Position numbers and translations under genes: made by a program
The notes under the pieces: generated by a model
What the model was told of the DNA's origin: nothing
Database searches by the model: none
What the model saw: the letters and a program-made list of their open reading frames with translations, nothing else
Assembly: GCF_026283925.1 (NCBI RefSeq)
Contig: NZ_JAPDPF010000002.1
Location: 650,331 to 714,330 of the forward strand
DNA length: 64,000 nucleotides
Direction: 5' to 3'
Source of the DNA: Dyella halodurans
GTDB taxonomy: Bacteria; Pseudomonadota; Gammaproteobacteria; Xanthomonadales; Rhodanobacteraceae
Shown: piece after piece, positions 25,306 to 33,395 of the stretch
Numbering within the stretch: position 1 is the stretch's first letter
Layout of the letters: every line of letters begins with the position of its first letter

Positions 25306-25989
25306 ATGGACTCGCTGTATGAGTGGTCGTCGCGAGCGATTCGCCGTGTCTACGACGCTCGCATCAAGACACCGCCCGTACTGGACGTCGACACCTGTTT
25401 TCCCGATGGCAGGCGCTTCGTGGCGGCATGGCCGCAGATTCGCCAGGAAGCACTGGCCATTCTCGAAGGCGCCCAGGCGATACCGCGATTCCACGAGATC
25501 ATGCCCGCGCAGGCGGAGATCTCGGCGGCTGACGGCAGGGATTGGCGCATGTTTCTGCTGAAAGTCTACGGCCAGGCGATCGAGGCCCATATGGAAGCCT
25601 GCCCGATGCTGGCGCAACTCGTGTCGTCATCGCCCGACGTGCTCTCGGCCACCCTCTCCTTCCTGGCCCCGCACAAGCACATTCCGCGTCATTGCGGACC
25701 CTTCCGCGGCATCCTGCGCTTTCAGCTCAACCTGGAGGCACCCGTCGACGCGTGGGGACGGCCAAGCAGCGTGCTCTGGCTCGCCGGCCACGAACACCGG
25801 CTCGGCAATGGCGAATGCCTGCTATGGGACGACACTTATCCGCACGAAGTATGGAATCACAGTGAACAGACGCGCATCGCCTTGCTGCTGGACGTGCGCC
25901 GCCCCGATATGCCGCTGAGACTGCGCCTGTTGTCGCGCGCCGTTACGACCGGTGTTGGCATGGTGGCGCGCTGGCGAGGCTTTGCCTGA
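25306..25989 (+). CDS. Aspartyl/asparaginyl beta-hydroxylase family protein (LpxO-like)
   Basis: A 227-residue Fe(II)/2-oxoglutarate oxygenase of the aspartyl/asparaginyl hydroxylase fold, which in bacteria includes LpxO, the lipid A acyl 2-hydroxylase. The core shows LSFLAPHKHIPRHCGPFRGILRFQLNL-type histidine and arginine residues, then LWDDTYPHEVWNHSEQTRIALLLDV, where the histidine and the distal arginine match the iron and co-substrate ligands. I start at ATG 25306 (MDSLYEWSSRAI) with GAGGAAG upstream; the frame extends 48 codons earlier with low-complexity sequence. Substrate is not predictable: lipid A hydroxylation is possible, and a role in envelope lipids would suit the neighbouring hopanoid locus, but this is speculation. 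Confidence 0.8.
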   Translation: MDSLYEWSSRAIRRVYDARIKTPPVLDVDTCFPDGRRFVAAWPQIRQEALAILEGAQAIPRFHEIMPAQAEISAADGRDWRMFLLKVYGQAIEAHMEACPMLAQLVSSSPDVLSATLSFLAPHKHIPRHCGPFRGILRFQLNLEAPVDAWGRPSSVLWLAGHEHRLGNGECLLWDDTYPHEVWNHSEQTRIALLLDVRRPDMPLRLRLLSRAVTTGVGMVARWRGFA

Positions 25990-26006
25990 TCGCCAACACC
26001 CGCCAG

Positions 26007-26095
26007 TGTAGGAGCGCACCCAGTGCGCGCCCCAACTTGCCGTAATCCCGCATCGTCGCTTCGTAGGTTTTTCGCGCACTGGGTGCGCTCCTACA
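26007..26095. repeat. Inverted REP-like repeat (GTAGGAGCGCACCCAGTGCGCG type)
   Basis: Two perfect 23-base arms, TGTAGGAGCGCACCCAGTGCGCG and its complement, are separated by 43 bases. They lie between the convergent ends of the hydroxylase and dps. Position and structure suit a REP/BIME element that may also end both transcripts. Confidence 0.85.
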
Positions 26096-26103
26096 AGGCC
26101 CGG

Positions 26104-26126
26104 CCTTCTCCCTGGCGGGGAGAAGG
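26104..26126. repeat. Short palindrome CCTTCTCC(C)-GGCGGGGAGAAGG, copy 1
   Basis: CCTTCTCCC and GGGGAGAAGG form an imperfect hairpin of the kind scattered through Xanthomonadales genomes. An almost identical copy is at 63795-63817. Here it lies at the 3' end of dps. Confidence 0.65.
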
Positions 26127-26142
26127 CGCAGAAGCGCAGCGA

Positions 26143-26661
26143 CTAAGCGCGACGCCCCGTCTCGAACAGGAACCATACGCGGCGTTCGGCTTCGTCGATC
26201 CAGTTTTCAAGCAGGCTGGCCGTGGCCACATCGCCATAGCCGTCGCATAGTTGATGGGTGGCGCGCATATAGGCCGCGAGCTGGATATTGTCCTGGCGCA
26301 GCTCGGCCAGCATGTCATCGGGCGTGACGAAGTCGGCGTCGTTGTCCAACAGGCGCTGCGTGCGTGATGCCTGTCCGACCGAACGCAGGGTCGTGCCGCC
26401 CAATTTGCGCACCCGCTCCGCAATGGGATCGAGCGTGGCGTAGATCTGATCCGACTGCTCGTCCAGCAGCAGGTGATAGTCGCGGAAATACGGGCCCGAC
26501 ATGTGCCAGTGGAAGTTCTTGGTCTTGATGTACAGCGCCAGCACATCCGCCAGCAAGGTGTTGAGTTCGGCGGAAATATCGCGCGTGGCGTCTTCGCCCA
26601 GCGCGGATGGCGTGGCGAGCGCAGCCTTGCGGCGGGTCTTGGCCTTGCTTGTATCGTTCAT
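26143..26661 (-). CDS. dps: Dps family DNA-protection/ferritin-like protein
   Basis: Dps forms a 12-subunit shell that oxidises and stores iron with hydrogen peroxide and shields DNA in stress. The 172-residue product has a lysine/arginine-rich tail (MNDTSKAKTRRKAA), which in other Dps proteins binds DNA. The ferroxidase-site motif follows as KNFHWHMSGPYFRDYHLLLDEQSDQIY, with the conserved His, His and Asp/Glu residues. Start is ATG 26661 with GGAGG upstream. It is the last of a run of nine leftward genes with gaps of 70 bases or less, though a promoter of its own in the 45-base gap is possible. Confidence 0.93.
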   Translation of the reverse strand: MNDTSKAKTRRKAALATPSALGEDATRDISAELNTLLADVLALYIKTKNFHWHMSGPYFRDYHLLLDEQSDQIYATLDPIAERVRKLGGTTLRSVGQASRTQRLLDNDADFVTPDDMLAELRQDNIQLAAYMRATHQLCDGYGDVATASLLENWIDEAERRVWFLFETGRRA

Positions 26662-26706
26662 GACTTGCCTCCGGGGTACCACATGGTGGGGGGAACACGA
26701 TTCGAC

Positions 26707-27399
26707 TCACGTCGGCGCAACGGGCAGCGCTGCGTCCTGATGCCTGAGATAAGCGCCTAGCGCCAGCAGGGCTGGCACCACGAAGCACCACATGCCGACC
26801 AACGCATAGAGCAACGCCCCTGCGGCGCAGCCCACCGCGAAAGCCAGCACCGCGGCCAACATGCGCGCCAGCCGCGTTTGGACGGCTGATTGTTGTTCCG
26901 CGGGAATGCCATGAATGCGATCGGCGATATCCAGCATGATTTGCGTGGTTGTGCCCGTCATCAGCGTCGAAGGTGGTGCGCCGGCCAGATGGACCCGATG
27001 CAAGCCATTCTGGATCGCCATCGCGGCCACCAGGGTCATGCCGGTGAGCGTGCCCGACCAGCTGTCGCCGGCGCCAAAGGGACCAAAACGCAAGGCCATG
27101 AGCGCCGCGGCAACTAGCAGGATCAGCTTGATCAGCAGCATGGTCCGCAGCACCGCTGTCCCCCGCGCGACCAGGCGATAGCTAAGCAGGCGCGCAAGCA
27201 TGATCACCACGCAGAACACCGGCAGCGCCAGCAGCTTGGCGATGATTCCCGACGTCCCCATCACCAGCGCAGCACCAATGGTGACGAAGTTTCCGGTGAC
27301 GTGCGCGGTAAACAGGCCATGCAAGGCCAGGAAGCCGGCGGTGTCCACGTAGCCTGCGTTCAAGCTGAGTATTGTCGGCAGAATGGGCTTGTCAGCCAT
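26707..27399 (-). CDS. DUF1275 (YoaK-like) membrane protein
   Basis: A 230-residue inner-membrane protein with about six hydrophobic helices. It matches the YoaK/DUF1275 family through LSLNAGYVDTAGFLALHGLFTAHVTGNFVTIGAAL at its N-terminus and MAIQNGLHRVHLAGAPPSTLMTGTTTQ in the middle. The family's function is unknown; transport or sensing has been suggested. I use ATG 27399 (MADKPILPT) with GGAGCG ten bases upstream; an earlier start would overlap the preceding gene's stop. It lies 52 bases after the outer-membrane channel gene in the same leftward run. Confidence 0.88.
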   Translation of the reverse strand: MADKPILPTILSLNAGYVDTAGFLALHGLFTAHVTGNFVTIGAALVMGTSGIIAKLLALPVFCVVIMLARLLSYRLVARGTAVLRTMLLIKLILLVAAALMALRFGPFGAGDSWSGTLTGMTLVAAMAIQNGLHRVHLAGAPPSTLMTGTTTQIMLDIADRIHGIPAEQQSAVQTRLARMLAAVLAFAVGCAAGALLYALVGMWCFVVPALLALGAYLRHQDAALPVAPT

Positions 27400-27451
27400 G
27401 ATGTCTACGCGCTCCAGCGGTAGGTAAGTCGATCCGAGGTCATGTCGCACT

Positions 27452-28948
27452 TCACCACATGTACTTCAGTTCGACGCCGAGATAGTCGCCGTCACGTCCG
27501 CCGACCTGACGGATGGCGCGACCGACATCGAAGTGCACAGCTTCCACTGCGCCGGTGAAGTTCGCGTTGAAACTGTAATCCGCACGCAGCTGGCCATAGG
27601 CGCCGGTCCAGTGCCCACCTTCCCCGGCCGTTCCTGGCAGCGGAATATTCGGCTGCAGGTAGATTGCATCGCTGGTGACCTGGCGCCACTGAAAGCCGAC
27701 GCCACCAGTCAACGTCAAACCCACGATGGGTTTGATGGTCAGCGCCGGCTTCACGTGCACCAGGTTCGTATAGCCGGTAAAGCCCGCCAGGGTGAAGTAA
27801 TAGCCATTGGGGAACAGCGGATTGAAGGTGCCAAGGGTGTTGTCCTTGGGGTGACGATCACCCGAGGCCGCGTCGAACTGAATGCCCAACCTCGGATGCC
27901 ATGACGGCCGCTCCCAGGTAAAGCCGACGCGCGCACCGGTGCCCCAGGCATCGATGTCCTTCGAGCCGACATGCCCACGTTGCTCCATGCCTTCCAGGTC
28001 CCAGTCCAGCCCAAGCGCCGAACCTGCAAAGCGCATGTCATACACGTCGCGGCGCTCGTCGCCGGCGGCGTCGAGATACCTGACGTTGTCCCTGCTGTAG
28101 AGCGAGTAATAGGCGGACAGTTCGTTATGCCCCCACACCAGGCGCTCCACGCGCAAGGTATTGAAACGGAAGCGGTGATTGGACACATCGTCGAAGGGGT
28201 GCTCGTCCCTGTATTGCACGGGCTGGCTCATGAAACCGATAAAGCGCCACTTGCCGGTTTCCCAGTCCGCCCAGATGGCGTCGAACGACTGCCGCACATT
28301 GGGTCCGTCACGCAGCGATACGAAGCGCTGCAAATCGAAGGCAAAATCCTGCCGACCTATGCGCGCCTTGAAGGTGCCGGCCGCGAAACGCCTCGTATAG
28401 GCCACGAAGGCCAGCCTCAGGTCCCAGGGATTGCGATCGGCCCCGCCAATGACGTTCTTGTTCACGGTGCGGGCGTCTTCGATCTGCACGAAGCCTTGCC
28501 AATGTTCGTCGAGACGTAAATCGGCATGCACTTGCAGGCGCTGCAACAGATAGGTGTTGTTGGCGCTCCCGCCCACACCGAAGTTGGGCGCATCCAGCAT
28601 TTCAACGCGTTCGCGCAGATTGGCGCCCAGCGAAAGGTAAGCCTTGGGGTCATCCGCGCTCAGCGACAGGTACTTGAGCGCATCGCCCCAGTCCGTGCGC
28701 AAGGACGGATCCGCCAGTGGCGACCAATCCTCCTGCCATCGGTTGCTGCTCAGCTTTGGGCGCGTCGCGGCATCCTGTGTCGGCGTGTCCTGGGTCGATT
28801 CGTTGCTGGCGTCTTGCGCCCATGCCTGGCCCGGGCACAGCAAGACGCTTCCCACCAGCGAAAGCCAGGCCGCACTCCACCCCAGGCGATGACCGGAGCC
28901 GTCGATCCGCTCCCGCACGCGATGGCACGACGCCCCCCGCTCCCCCAT
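27452..28948 (-). CDS. Outer-membrane channel, alginate-export (AlgE-like) family
   Basis: A 498-residue secreted protein: a signal peptide ending at about residue 46 (LLCPGQAWAQ), a short linker, then a beta-barrel-like sequence with alternating aromatic strands. Blocks such as YLSLGANLRERVEMLDAPNFG, YLLQRLQVHADLRLDEHWQGFVQI and FKARIGRQDFAFDLQRFVSLRDGPNVRQSFDAIW are typical of the alginate_exp family of porin-like channels. The chain ends GVELKYMW, with the C-terminal aromatic of outer-membrane barrels. Start ATG 28948 lies four bases after the stop of the exported VOC protein. Alginate itself need not be the cargo; many such proteins sit in catabolic or stress operons. Cargo unknown. Confidence 0.82.
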   Translation of the reverse strand: MGERGASCHRVRERIDGSGHRLGWSAAWLSLVGSVLLCPGQAWAQDASNESTQDTPTQDAATRPKLSSNRWQEDWSPLADPSLRTDWGDALKYLSLSADDPKAYLSLGANLRERVEMLDAPNFGVGGSANNTYLLQRLQVHADLRLDEHWQGFVQIEDARTVNKNVIGGADRNPWDLRLAFVAYTRRFAAGTFKARIGRQDFAFDLQRFVSLRDGPNVRQSFDAIWADWETGKWRFIGFMSQPVQYRDEHPFDDVSNHRFRFNTLRVERLVWGHNELSAYYSLYSRDNVRYLDAAGDERRDVYDMRFAGSALGLDWDLEGMEQRGHVGSKDIDAWGTGARVGFTWERPSWHPRLGIQFDAASGDRHPKDNTLGTFNPLFPNGYYFTLAGFTGYTNLVHVKPALTIKPIVGLTLTGGVGFQWRQVTSDAIYLQPNIPLPGTAGEGGHWTGAYGQLRADYSFNANFTGAVEAVHFDVGRAIRQVGGRDGDYLGVELKYMW

Positions 28949-28952
28949 GGCG

Positions 28953-29879
28953 TTATGGGCCAGCGTTGGCGTGGATCTCCGCCACGTAGCCGCCCGGGAA
29001 TTGCACGACGACGGACTCGCGTCCTTCGCTGGTGAACGGCTCGACCAACACCTGTGCGCCATTCGCCTTGGCCTTGGCCAAGGTATCGGACAGCTTGGCC
29101 ACTTCGTAGCCGGTCACCTCACGCCCGTAGGGGTACGGCAGATGTCCATCGGTGACGTGGACGGTCATCTTGCCGAAGGTCGACTCGATGCGGACGCGCC
29201 GATACGTGTCGTTCGGTCGGCCGATCTCCACGCCCGGCGCCTTCGCCTCGTCGGAAACCACCTTGCCGTGCGAGAACTTCACGAAGCCTTTGACCAGCGC
29301 ATCGGCACGATCGGGCGATACATACACCCGATTCTCGGGAATGCTCTGGAACGGTGCATAGGACGGCGCCGTGGTGTGCCAATACAGCTGCATGTTGAGG
29401 CCACCCGGCCATTGGATGACGGCGTCGCGGCCGATCGGATCGGGGAACGGCGACACCATCACATCGGCGCCCGCAGCCCGTGCCGAGCGAATGGCCGTGT
29501 CCATGTCGGTGACCAGGTAGCCCGTGCGCTCGTCGCCGAACGGGAACGGGATCGGCGTCTTGAAGCCGAACAGCGACACCGTGCCCACCGGCGTCTGCAA
29601 CAACTGCGAGGTAGTGCTGCTCGGCGTCGGAGTTACGGTAGCCACCACCTGCTTCGTGCTCTGGCCACCGAACGTGCCAATGAAGCTGCTGACAAAACGA
29701 TCGACGTCGGCAGGTGCCACATAGACGTGGGTGGTGTCGTATTGCGAGCCGACCGCGACCATGGGGGCGCCGACTTGCGTCGACTCCTTTGCCTGCACCG
29801 CGTCCATGGCGGTGAGTGAGACAAGGCCGAACAACCCCAGGCCAAAAACGGCGGCCACTGCCTTTGACGAAATGCGCAT
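28953..29879 (-). CDS. Exported double VOC (glyoxalase-like) protein
   Basis: A 308-residue protein with a clear signal peptide (about 1-30, VFGLGLFGLVSLTAMDAVQA) and two related vicinal-oxygen-chelate-like halves. The first ends VTDMDTAIRSARAAGADVMV followed by AVIQWPGGLNMQLYWH. The second ends VAKLSDTLAKAKANGAQVLV followed by SVVVQFPGGYVAEIHA. The parallel endings show internal duplication. Glyoxalase/bleomycin-resistance proteins are normally cytoplasmic, so periplasmic export is unusual. The expected glutamate and histidine metal ligands are only partly visible (His in QLYWH, Glu in AEIH), and catalytic activity is uncertain. It is next to an outer-membrane channel gene (four-base gap) and a DoxX gene. 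Confidence 0.78.
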   Translation of the reverse strand: MRISSKAVAAVFGLGLFGLVSLTAMDAVQAKESTQVGAPMVAVGSQYDTTHVYVAPADVDRFVSSFIGTFGGQSTKQVVATVTPTPSSTTSQLLQTPVGTVSLFGFKTPIPFPFGDERTGYLVTDMDTAIRSARAAGADVMVSPFPDPIGRDAVIQWPGGLNMQLYWHTTAPSYAPFQSIPENRVYVSPDRADALVKGFVKFSHGKVVSDEAKAPGVEIGRPNDTYRRVRIESTFGKMTVHVTDGHLPYPYGREVTGYEVAKLSDTLAKAKANGAQVLVEPFTSEGRESVVVQFPGGYVAEIHANAGP

Positions 29880-29948
29880 GGGTGACTCCCTGAAAACGTG
29901 CTTAGAGTGAATGACAAGACGATCGTGGAATGGACCCGAACCGCGACG

Positions 29949-30404
29949 CTATTCCGAGCCCAGCCGGACGGCCGCCACGCGGCTGCGCAGGTCGTACCAG
30001 GCCACCAGCAGGAAACCACCGACCAGCCCCAGGTGTTCGAAGAACGCGTTGGTCAACATGAAGCGCTCGGGCATCGGCGCATCCCAGAAGCGATTCGCCA
30101 GAAAGGTCGCCATCAAGGTAAACCCAGCCAGCAGGATGGCGCCCAGCCAACGGTAGTAGCCCAGCAGGATCAGCAGCGACGCGCCCAGTTCCAGCACGAT
30201 GGTCGCCAGCGTGATGGGACCCGCCGGCGCCAGGCCGAAGTGCGCGGTCTCGGCCGTGGCGGCGCCGAGGTCCATCGCCTTCTGGATGCCGCCCTGGAGA
30301 TAAGCCGCGCACAGTCCAAGCAGTGCCAGCCAATGCACGGGCCGTGTCGCGAACACCGACGCCAGTCGTGCCATACCGCCCGATCGAGCATGAATCGTGT
30401 TCAC
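29949..30404 (-). CDS. DoxX family membrane protein
   Basis: A 151-residue inner-membrane protein with four hydrophobic helices in the DoxX/DoxD-like pattern: WLALLGLCAAYLQGGIQKAMD, TIVLELGASLLILLGYYRWLG, ILLAGFTLMATFLANRFWD and FFEHLGLVGGFLLVAW. The block NAFFEHLGLVGGFL is characteristic. Members associate with thiol, quinone and redox-stress functions. I take a GTG start at 30404 with GGGAGAG six bases upstream; an ATG nine codons later is possible. It follows the amidohydrolase gene by 52 bases in the nine-gene run. Confidence 0.86.
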   Translation of the reverse strand: MNTIHARSGGMARLASVFATRPVHWLALLGLCAAYLQGGIQKAMDLGAATAETAHFGLAPAGPITLATIVLELGASLLILLGYYRWLGAILLAGFTLMATFLANRFWDAPMPERFMLTNAFFEHLGLVGGFLLVAWYDLRSRVAAVRLGSE

Positions 30405-30456
30405 CGTCTGCTCTCCCAGCTCAGGATGTGAGCGATGGCGCCGCAGTGGCGCCGCC

Positions 30457-32340
30457 TCATACCGCCCAGCACGAACAACCCAGCGCACCCCAGAACGATT
30501 TCAGGTCCGACGCCGGCATCTGCTTTGACCAGGCGCTGGCATGGTCGTGACCATGAACACCGCAGTCATGGCGACAAGCGCAACTCGCCTGCACTGCAGC
30601 CTGCTGGGCCGGGCCACGTTGCTGTGCCCACGCGCCATAGCCGCCATAGGCTCGCACTGGTGACCATTCTGGCATCGCTGCCGGCACCTTGACATCGTCC
30701 AGCGAGGAAAACTCGCCGCTGCCATAGACCACGCGACCACCCACGATCGTCAGCAGCGAGGTGGTGTCGGCGATATCGTCCTCGGGGCAACTGAAGTAAT
30801 CGCGATCCGGCACGATCAGATCGGCCAGCTGTCCTACCTGGATGCGACCCTTCTTGCCTTCCTCGTTGGAGAACCAGGTAACGTTCTCAGTCCACATGCG
30901 TAGCGCCGTTTCACGATCAATGCAATTGCGGCGCGGATACAGCCCCAGGCCACCGACGGTCTTGCCGGTGGTCAGCCAGGCCAGCGACACCCATGGGTTA
31001 TACGAGGCGACGCGCGTGGCATCGGTACCGGCCGAGGTCTTGACGCCCTTCTCCAGGATGCGCGCCACCGGTGGCGTAGCCTGCGCCGCCGCGGGGCCAT
31101 AGCGCTCCACGAAATACTCGCCCTGGTAAGCCATGCGATGCTGCACGGCGATGCCGCCGCCCAGCGCCGCGATGCGATCGATCGAACGCTCCGATATCGT
31201 CTCGGCGTGATCGAAGAACCAGTTTAGCCCTTGCAGCGGAATGTCCCTGTTCACCTTTTCGAACACGTCCAGCGCACGGCTGATGGTTTCGTCGTAGGTC
31301 GCGTGCATGCGCCACGGCCAGCGGTTCTCGGCCAGAATACGCACAACCTCTTCCAGCTCGCCCTCCATCTGCGCGGGCATGTCCGGACGCGGCTGGCGGA
31401 AGTCCTCGAAATCGGCGGCCGAAAACACCAGCATCTCGCCGGCGCCGTTGTGGCGGAAATAATCGTCGCCCTGCTTGTATTTCGACGTGCGCGTCCAGTT
31501 CAGAAAGTCGTCCTTTTCCTGCTTTGGCTTTTGCGTAAACAGGTTGTAGGCCAGCCTGATGGTGAGCTCACCGTCGGCCGCCAGCTTCTCGATGACCGCG
31601 TAATCATCGGGATAATTCTGGAAACCGCCGCCCGCATCGATCGCACCGGTCACGCCCAGGCGATTCAGGTCGCGCATGAAATGACGCGTGGAATTGAGCT
31701 GGTAATCGAACGGCAGCTTGGGACCCTTGGCCAACGTGGCGTAGAGGATCGCAGCGTTCGGCTTGGCCAGCAGCAGACCGGTTGGATTACCCGCACCATC
31801 GAGGACGATCTCGCCACCCGGTGGCGCCGGCGTGTCCCTGGTATAGCCCACCACGCGCAGTGCCGCCGCGTTGAGGATGGCGCGGTCGTACAGATGCAGC
31901 AGGAAAACCGGTGTTTCCGGCGCGACCGCATTCAGTTCCTCGATGGTCGGCAGGCGCTTTTCGGCGAACTGATGCTCGGAGAAACCACCCACCACGCGCA
32001 CCCATTGCGGCGATGGCGTGATGGCGACTTGCCGCTTGAGCATGGCCATGGCGTCGGCGAGCGAGCGGGCGCCGTCCCAGCGCAGCTCCATATTGAAGTT
32101 CAAGCCACCACGAATGATGTGAAGGTGGTTGTCGATCAGGCCGGGCAAGGCACGGCGCCCTTTCAAATCGACGATGCGCGTGTGCGGCCCGGCCAGCGGC
32201 ATGATTTCCGACGCAGCACCCACCGCGACGAACTTCCCATCCGCGATGGCAACCGCGTCGACCTCGGGACGCGAGCGGTCCAGCGTGGTGAAACGCCCGC
32301 CATGGAGGATGAGGTCTGCCTTGGTCGACTGGGCGTTCAT
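30457..32340 (-). CDS. YtcJ-like metal-dependent amidohydrolase with Cys-rich tail (copy 1)
   Basis: A 627-residue amidohydrolase of the amidohydrolase_3/YtcJ type. The first metal-binding pair is His72-x-His74 in GLIDNHLHIIRGG, with later metal and active-site blocks MHATYDETI, WFFDHAETIS and SAGTDATRVASYNP. Substrate is unknown. The C-terminal tail is unusual: about 45 residues past the catalytic domain are rich in Cys and His (CACRHDC, HGHDH) and end WGALGCSCWAV. A paralogue at 45274 ends WGPSGCTCWAF. Its ATG overlaps the stop of the upstream XapX gene, so the two are translationally coupled, and the same pair occurs again at 44984-47127. No signal peptide is seen. Confidence 0.88.
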   Translation of the reverse strand: MNAQSTKADLILHGGRFTTLDRSRPEVDAVAIADGKFVAVGAASEIMPLAGPHTRIVDLKGRRALPGLIDNHLHIIRGGLNFNMELRWDGARSLADAMAMLKRQVAITPSPQWVRVVGGFSEHQFAEKRLPTIEELNAVAPETPVFLLHLYDRAILNAAALRVVGYTRDTPAPPGGEIVLDGAGNPTGLLLAKPNAAILYATLAKGPKLPFDYQLNSTRHFMRDLNRLGVTGAIDAGGGFQNYPDDYAVIEKLAADGELTIRLAYNLFTQKPKQEKDDFLNWTRTSKYKQGDDYFRHNGAGEMLVFSAADFEDFRQPRPDMPAQMEGELEEVVRILAENRWPWRMHATYDETISRALDVFEKVNRDIPLQGLNWFFDHAETISERSIDRIAALGGGIAVQHRMAYQGEYFVERYGPAAAQATPPVARILEKGVKTSAGTDATRVASYNPWVSLAWLTTGKTVGGLGLYPRRNCIDRETALRMWTENVTWFSNEEGKKGRIQVGQLADLIVPDRDYFSCPEDDIADTTSLLTIVGGRVVYGSGEFSSLDDVKVPAAMPEWSPVRAYGGYGAWAQQRGPAQQAAVQASCACRHDCGVHGHDHASAWSKQMPASDLKSFWGALGCSCWAV

Positions 32341-32615
32341 CGTTGGACCCTCGTGTTTTCAGCCACATTCGAGACGGGCCGGGCCTTCGGCAGTTCGCCA
32401 AAGACATGCGGCTTGACCTGTTCGCGAATCCAGTTGGTCGCGGCAATTTCGCGGTGCCACAGGTTTTTCAACAAAGGGGGAACCTGCTCACCGATGAGAA
32501 TGCCGAGCAACCCGACCAACGCAATCACCGGTGGCGCCGGCGACCGCACATTCACAAGGCTATAAATGACGCCGACCAGCAAACCGGCGGCAAGAGATAG
32601 CAAATAAGGTTTCAT
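32337..32615 (-). CDS. XapX domain small membrane protein (copy 1)
   Basis: A 92-residue protein beginning MKPYLLSLAAGLLVGVIYSL, with two hydrophobic helices. The second carries the XapX signature PAPPVIALVGLLGILIGEQ, and a soluble, basic C-terminal tail follows. XapX proteins are small membrane proteins of unknown function. Start ATG 32615 gives a start directly comparable to the copy at 44984; the frame extends 19 codons upstream without similarity. The stop overlaps the amidohydrolase ATG. The repeat of the same gene pair elsewhere in the window suggests the two proteins work together. Confidence 0.87.
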   Translation of the reverse strand: MKPYLLSLAAGLLVGVIYSLVNVRSPAPPVIALVGLLGILIGEQVPPLLKNLWHREIAATNWIREQVKPHVFGELPKARPVSNVAENTRVQR

Positions 32616-32672
32616 CGGTATGCCCTGCGAGTCGATTCCTGCTTGCGGTCGGCAACCGCAAGCGCGGTGCAC

Positions 32673-33326
32673 TTAGCCTTCGTGCGCGCCGAACATGCTC
32701 TTGGCGTAGATGATGCCAAGTCCATAAGAGCCACCGAAGCGTTTGGCGATGCCGGTCGTGCTGTCGTAGCTATCGACGCGGGCCCAGTCTCTCTGCAGTT
32801 CCAGCAGGTACTGCACCGCGGTCATCGGTCGGACACCGGCCTGGATCATGCGTTCCATCGCGCGGTTGTGCGCCTCGGCCGAGACGTCACCGCAGGCGTC
32901 CGAGATGACATACACCTCGAAGCCCTGCTCCAACGCCGACAGCGCCGGGCCGACGATGCACACCGAGGTCCACAAGCCGGCGAGCACGAGACGAGTCTTG
33001 CCGATCTCGTTGACGCGCTTGATCACGGCCGCGTCCTCCCAGGTATTCATAGACGTGCGGTCGAGCAAGGCCTGCCCCGGGAAAGGATCAGTCACCTCGC
33101 TGAACATGGGGCCGGAGAAGCTCTTCTCGGCCACGGTGGTGAGGATGGTTGGCACGTTGAAGCTGGCCGCCGCGTGCGACACCAGCGCGGCATTGTTGCG
33201 CAGCGTGATGGCATCGATGGAATGCGTCGCGAAGGACATCTGCGACTGGAAGTCGATCATGATCAGCGCATGATCCTTGGGTGTGATCAATTGCTTACCG
33301 GGCGTTGGGGTTGCGGTAATCGCCAT
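32673..33326 (-). CDS. YcaC-like cysteine hydrolase (isochorismatase superfamily)
   Basis: A 217-residue cytoplasmic hydrolase of the isochorismatase fold, closest in pattern to E. coli YcaC. The catalytic aspartate is Asp25 in ALIMIDFQSQM, and the nucleophile is Cys123 in LVLAGLWTSVCIVG preceding the cis-peptide region. A lysine expected between them is available around residues 68-110. Start ATG 33326 has AGGAGA upstream. It lies between the Tat-exported haloperoxidase-like gene (69-base gap) and the XapX gene (57 bases). The natural substrate of the YcaC group is not established. Confidence 0.87.
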   Translation of the reverse strand: MAITATPTPGKQLITPKDHALIMIDFQSQMSFATHSIDAITLRNNAALVSHAAASFNVPTILTTVAEKSFSGPMFSEVTDPFPGQALLDRTSMNTWEDAAVIKRVNEIGKTRLVLAGLWTSVCIVGPALSALEQGFEVYVISDACGDVSAEAHNRAMERMIQAGVRPMTAVQYLLELQRDWARVDSYDSTTGIAKRFGGSYGLGIIYAKSMFGAHEG

Positions 33327-33395
33327 GCGTGTTCTCCTGGGCAGTGCAGCGTCGATGGATCGGCCACGCAACCCGCGGCCGATCCGTTGGCGTCA

